Of a stretch of 12,657 nt of DNA, positions 9,905 through 12,657 are shown in pieces (the first letter of the stretch is position 1; each line of letters starts with the position of its first letter). Source of the stretch: an uncultured Nitrospira sp. (lineage in GTDB: Bacteria; Nitrospirota; Nitrospiria; Nitrospirales; Nitrospiraceae); the NCBI GenBank assembly GCA_946479785.1, contig CAMLHQ010000088.1:1-12657 (forward strand), read 5' to 3'. The position numbers and the translations under genes were made by a program. The notes under the pieces were generated by a model. The model searched no databases. It was given only the letters and a program-made list of their open reading frames with translations, and had not been told where the DNA came from.

Positions 9905-12577
9905 ATGGAACGCGAATCCTCTTCTTCCTCTCTCTCGGAAGCGACGACTCTTCTGCAGGTGCTCGACGAGCATCGGGCGCAGATTGCGCAGCGTGTGATG
10001 GCCGGCGCCTCCGGAGCCGAAACGTTGGCGGCGATGACGGAGTTTGTCGACGGGTTGATCGTCGGGCGCTATCGCGATGCAGTGCGGCATGGCGGTGATG
10101 ACATGGCAACTGTCGGAATGGGGCAATGCTGCGTCATGGCGTTGGGTGGATACGGCCGGCGGGAACTGGCTCCCCAGTCCGATATTGATTTGATGTTCCT
10201 CTTTCAGCCCGGGGCTGACAAGCCGGTCACGTCGCTGGTCCGGGCGGTCTTGCATCCGTTGTGGGATTGCGGGTTCCAGGTCGGACACAGTGTCCGGACC
10301 ATCGCCGACAGCATCGAATTGGCTGAGATGGATGCCACCGTGAAGACCTCCATGATGGAAGCGCGGTTTCTTGCCGGGAGCGCCGATCTGTTTCAAGACT
10401 TCCACCGGAAATATTTTAGGAAGGTCGTATCGAAGAATACCGATGCCTATCTCGACCAGAAGCTGGAAGAGCGGCGGCGCGAGTACGAGAAGTTCGGTGA
10501 AACGGTCTATCTGCTCGAACCGAATGTCAAAAAGAGCAAAGGCGGACTTCGCGATCTCCATCTGCTGCAATGGGCCGGGATGGCCCGTTTTCAAGCGCCC
10601 ACCATACGCGAGCTCTCGGATCGAGGCATCCTCTCCAGAGCGGATTCGCTCGCGCTGACCGAGGCGCGGGAATTCTTGTGGCGGGTACGGGCTCTCCTTC
10701 ATGTGCATGCGGGAACGGCGCAGGAGATTCTGACGTTCGATGAGCAGGTCTGGCTGGCGCAGCACCTCGGCTATCATGATCAACCGCACCTGCTGGCGGT
10801 CGAGCAATTCATGCAACAGTATTATCAGCACACGATGGGATTGCACGAACGGTGCATGCGATTTGTCGAACGTTGCCGGAGCGTCCCATTCTGGCAACGG
10901 CTGACCCGCTTTTTACCGGCTCCACGCGTGGACGAATATTTTGTGGTTCGGGGAGGTCTGCTCACGGTGGCGGACGAGCATCGCGCGAAAGTGTTGGACA
11001 GTCCGGCGCTCCTATTGCGCCTGTTCGATTTGGCGCGGGCCAAAACCCTGACGATCGTTCCCCCGCTGATCGAAGACATTCACCGGCACGTCGACCAGGT
11101 TTCGGCGGACGCCTATCGCATGCCGGAAGTCAGCCGCGCATTCCTGAAAATTCTGGCTGGCCCAGGCACTACGGGGACGTTGGATGCGATGCACCGCGCG
11201 CACCTGCTCGAAAAACTGGTTCCGGCGATGGGGACGGTACGCGGCCTCATGCAGTTCAACCAGTACCACAAATACACGGTAGATGAGCATAGTTTGCTGG
11301 CGGTCGGCCGTGCCGAAGCGTTAAGCAAGGACACGGGCGTCCTGGGCGAGGTCTATCGGAGCATTAAGCGAAAGGACATCCTCCACCTGGCTGTGTTGCT
11401 GCACGATCTGGGCAAGGGGCAGGAGGAAGATCACAGCGACGTCGGAAAGCGGTTGTCGGAGGATGTCGCATTGCGTCTTGGATTCGACGAGCAGGAAACC
11501 AGGACGCTGGCCTTTCTGGTGCACCGGCACCTGCTGATGGCCCACACCGCGTTTCGTCGCGATCCGAACGACGAAAAAGTGGTCTTGCCGTTTGCGCGCG
11601 AAGTCGGCACGCCTGAAGTGCTGAAGAAGCTGTTGGCGTTGACGGCGGCCGACATCGCCGCCGTTGGACCGGGCGTGCTGACCAAATGGAAAGAGTCGTT
11701 GTTGATCGAGCTCTACACAAGGACGATGCCGGAGGTGTCGGGAGATCGTGACGAACAGGCTGTGCCGGAACGCTGGTCGCAAGTGGTCGAGGAGGTTGGT
11801 CGTCATCCCAGCCTGGCCGGTCAAAGCGGGATCGATCGTGCCTGGATCGAAGCGCAGCTGAAACAGTTCCCGGAACGATACGTGTATGGAACTGCGCCAG
11901 CACGCATTGCGGCCCACATTGCGGCGGTGCGGCGACTTCATACGGGGGACGTGATCGTCGAGACGGACTTCAACCGCGAGTTGGGAATCTGTGAGTACTC
12001 GGTCATTACGCACAACGAGTTGACGCCGGGGATCTTCTCCAAGATTGCAGGTGTCATGGCAGGCAGTGCATTGCAAATTCTCGACGCCCAGATCCTGACA
12101 AGAGCAGACGGCATCGTCGTCGACACGTTTCAAGTCACCGATCCGGACTACCAGGGGGAACCCCCGGCGGAGCGACGGCAGACCGTGGGCGACCGCATCG
12201 CCGCCGTGTTGAAAGGCTGGGAACATGTCGACGACGTGCTCCGGCGTGGCGCCCGGTTGAAGATGACGAGGCCGCTCCCCAAGGCTCCCGAGGAGACGGA
12301 AGTGCGGATCGACAACGAAACGTCCGACGGGTTTACGATCATCGACGTGTTCGCCGACGACCGCCAAGGGTTGTTGCATGTCATTACCAACGCGATCTTT
12401 CAACTCGGGCTTTCGATCCATGCCGCACGGATTTCGACGCGGCTGGATCAAGTCGCCGACGTGTTTTATGTCACCGATCAGGCGGGGAAGAAGTTACGCG
12501 ACCATGCGCAACTGGAGCGCGTGCGAGCGGGAATTGAGAAGGCGGTGGAAAAATTTCTCGAAGTGAAGGCGGCATAG
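9905..12577 (+). CDS. glnD: PII uridylyltransferase / uridylyl-removing enzyme GlnD
   Basis: This bifunctional glutamine sensor adds UMP to PII at low glutamine and removes it at high glutamine. At 890 aa it is full length. Domains in order: a nucleotidyltransferase with GGYGRRELAPQSDIDLMFLF (81-100, metal-binding Asp93 and Asp95); a helical linker; an HD phosphohydrolase domain with His500-Asp501 (LLHDLGKG), which carries out UMP removal; and two C-terminal ACT domains for glutamine sensing (about 700-775 and 808-885). All parts look intact, so both activities are expected. The gene lies 7 bases after glnB without a clear ribosome site, so translation is probably coupled. Direct linkage of glnD to its substrate gene is not the usual arrangement in proteobacteria. 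A probable glnA follows after 44 bases. Confidence 0.97.
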   Translation: MERESSSSSLSEATTLLQVLDEHRAQIAQRVMAGASGAETLAAMTEFVDGLIVGRYRDAVRHGGDDMATVGMGQCCVMALGGYGRRELAPQSDIDLMFLFQPGADKPVTSLVRAVLHPLWDCGFQVGHSVRTIADSIELAEMDATVKTSMMEARFLAGSADLFQDFHRKYFRKVVSKNTDAYLDQKLEERRREYEKFGETVYLLEPNVKKSKGGLRDLHLLQWAGMARFQAPTIRELSDRGILSRADSLALTEAREFLWRVRALLHVHAGTAQEILTFDEQVWLAQHLGYHDQPHLLAVEQFMQQYYQHTMGLHERCMRFVERCRSVPFWQRLTRFLPAPRVDEYFVVRGGLLTVADEHRAKVLDSPALLLRLFDLARAKTLTIVPPLIEDIHRHVDQVSADAYRMPEVSRAFLKILAGPGTTGTLDAMHRAHLLEKLVPAMGTVRGLMQFNQYHKYTVDEHSLLAVGRAEALSKDTGVLGEVYRSIKRKDILHLAVLLHDLGKGQEEDHSDVGKRLSEDVALRLGFDEQETRTLAFLVHRHLLMAHTAFRRDPNDEKVVLPFAREVGTPEVLKKLLALTAADIAAVGPGVLTKWKESLLIELYTRTMPEVSGDRDEQAVPERWSQVVEEVGRHPSLAGQSGIDRAWIEAQLKQFPERYVYGTAPARIAAHIAAVRRLHTGDVIVETDFNRELGICEYSVITHNELTPGIFSKIAGVMAGSALQILDAQILTRADGIVVDTFQVTDPDYQGEPPAERRQTVGDRIAAVLKGWEHVDDVLRRGARLKMTRPLPKAPEETEVRIDNETSDGFTIIDVFADDRQGLLHVITNAIFQLGLSIHAARISTRLDQVADVFYVTDQAGKKLRDHAQLERVRAGIEKAVEKFLEVKAA

Positions 12578-12621
12578 TGCCGGCGACAAGGGATTCTCAG
12601 GAGCTTTGAAAGGAGGCGGGA

Positions 12622-12657
12622 ATGAACGTTCGTGAGGCGGTAGAGTTTGCGAAGAAA
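12622..12657 (+). CDS. glnA: Start of a gene, probably glutamine synthetase GlnA (cut by window edge)
   Basis: Only 12 codons are visible, reading MNVREAVEFAKK, preceded by an excellent ribosome site AAGGAGG (12610-12616) 5 bases before the ATG. Type I glutamine synthetases often begin with a similar short helix (a start of the form M-x-x-x-E-x-x-x-x-A/I-K). Its position after amtB-glnB-glnD fits glnA, whose product makes glutamine from ammonium and is regulated through PII in many bacteria. Identity rests mainly on context and cannot be proven from so few residues. Confidence 0.55.
   Translation, partial: MNVREAVEFAKK

Overview
This window is a nitrogen acquisition and nitrogen control locus. 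It most likely comes from Nitrospira (phylum Nitrospirota). That assignment is an inference from gene content (urea ABC transporter plus urease next to ammonium transport and PII genes), the fairly GC-rich coding style, and intergenic palindromic repeats like those I recall from Nitrospira genomes. All genes are on the + strand and no gene-free stretch reaches 300 bases.

Layout. 1-64: right half of an intergenic palindromic repeat (E1). 86-796: urtE, last ATPase of the urea ABC transporter, whose partner genes should lie to the left. 797-1072: leader with a strong stem-loop and several competing hairpins. 1073-3577: ureA, ureB, ureC (urease structural subunits), tightly packed. 3578-3700: repeat E2. 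3720-6020: ureF, ureG, ureD (urease maturation); no ureE is present. 6021-6312: a candidate promoter, a convincing intrinsic terminator that may define a ~95-nt small RNA, then repeat E3. 6313-8088: nadE, glutamine-dependent NAD+ synthetase. 8089-8198: repeat E4. 8219-12577: amtB (ammonium channel), glnB (PII), glnD (PII uridylyltransferase). 12622-end: first 12 codons of a gene that is probably glnA (glutamine synthetase).

How the genes work together: urea is imported by Urt and split by urease (activated with nickel by UreD/F/G) to ammonia and CO2. AmtB conducts ammonium. PII, modified by GlnD according to glutamine level, normally gates AmtB and controls glutamine synthetase. Glutamine is then a nitrogen donor, for example for NadE. 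In Nitrospira the released ammonia can be assimilated, shared with ammonia oxidisers, or (in comammox strains) oxidised.

The protein-coding part is well-known biology with intact active sites. I see no new protein system. The less ordinary signals are non-coding: four copies of a palindromic repeat family that each end 16-24 bases before a start codon, with two stem positions changed together between copies; the promoter-terminator pair after ureD; and the ureA leader. Smaller protein oddities are a Lys/Arg-rich N-terminal extension on UreB and the missing UreE.
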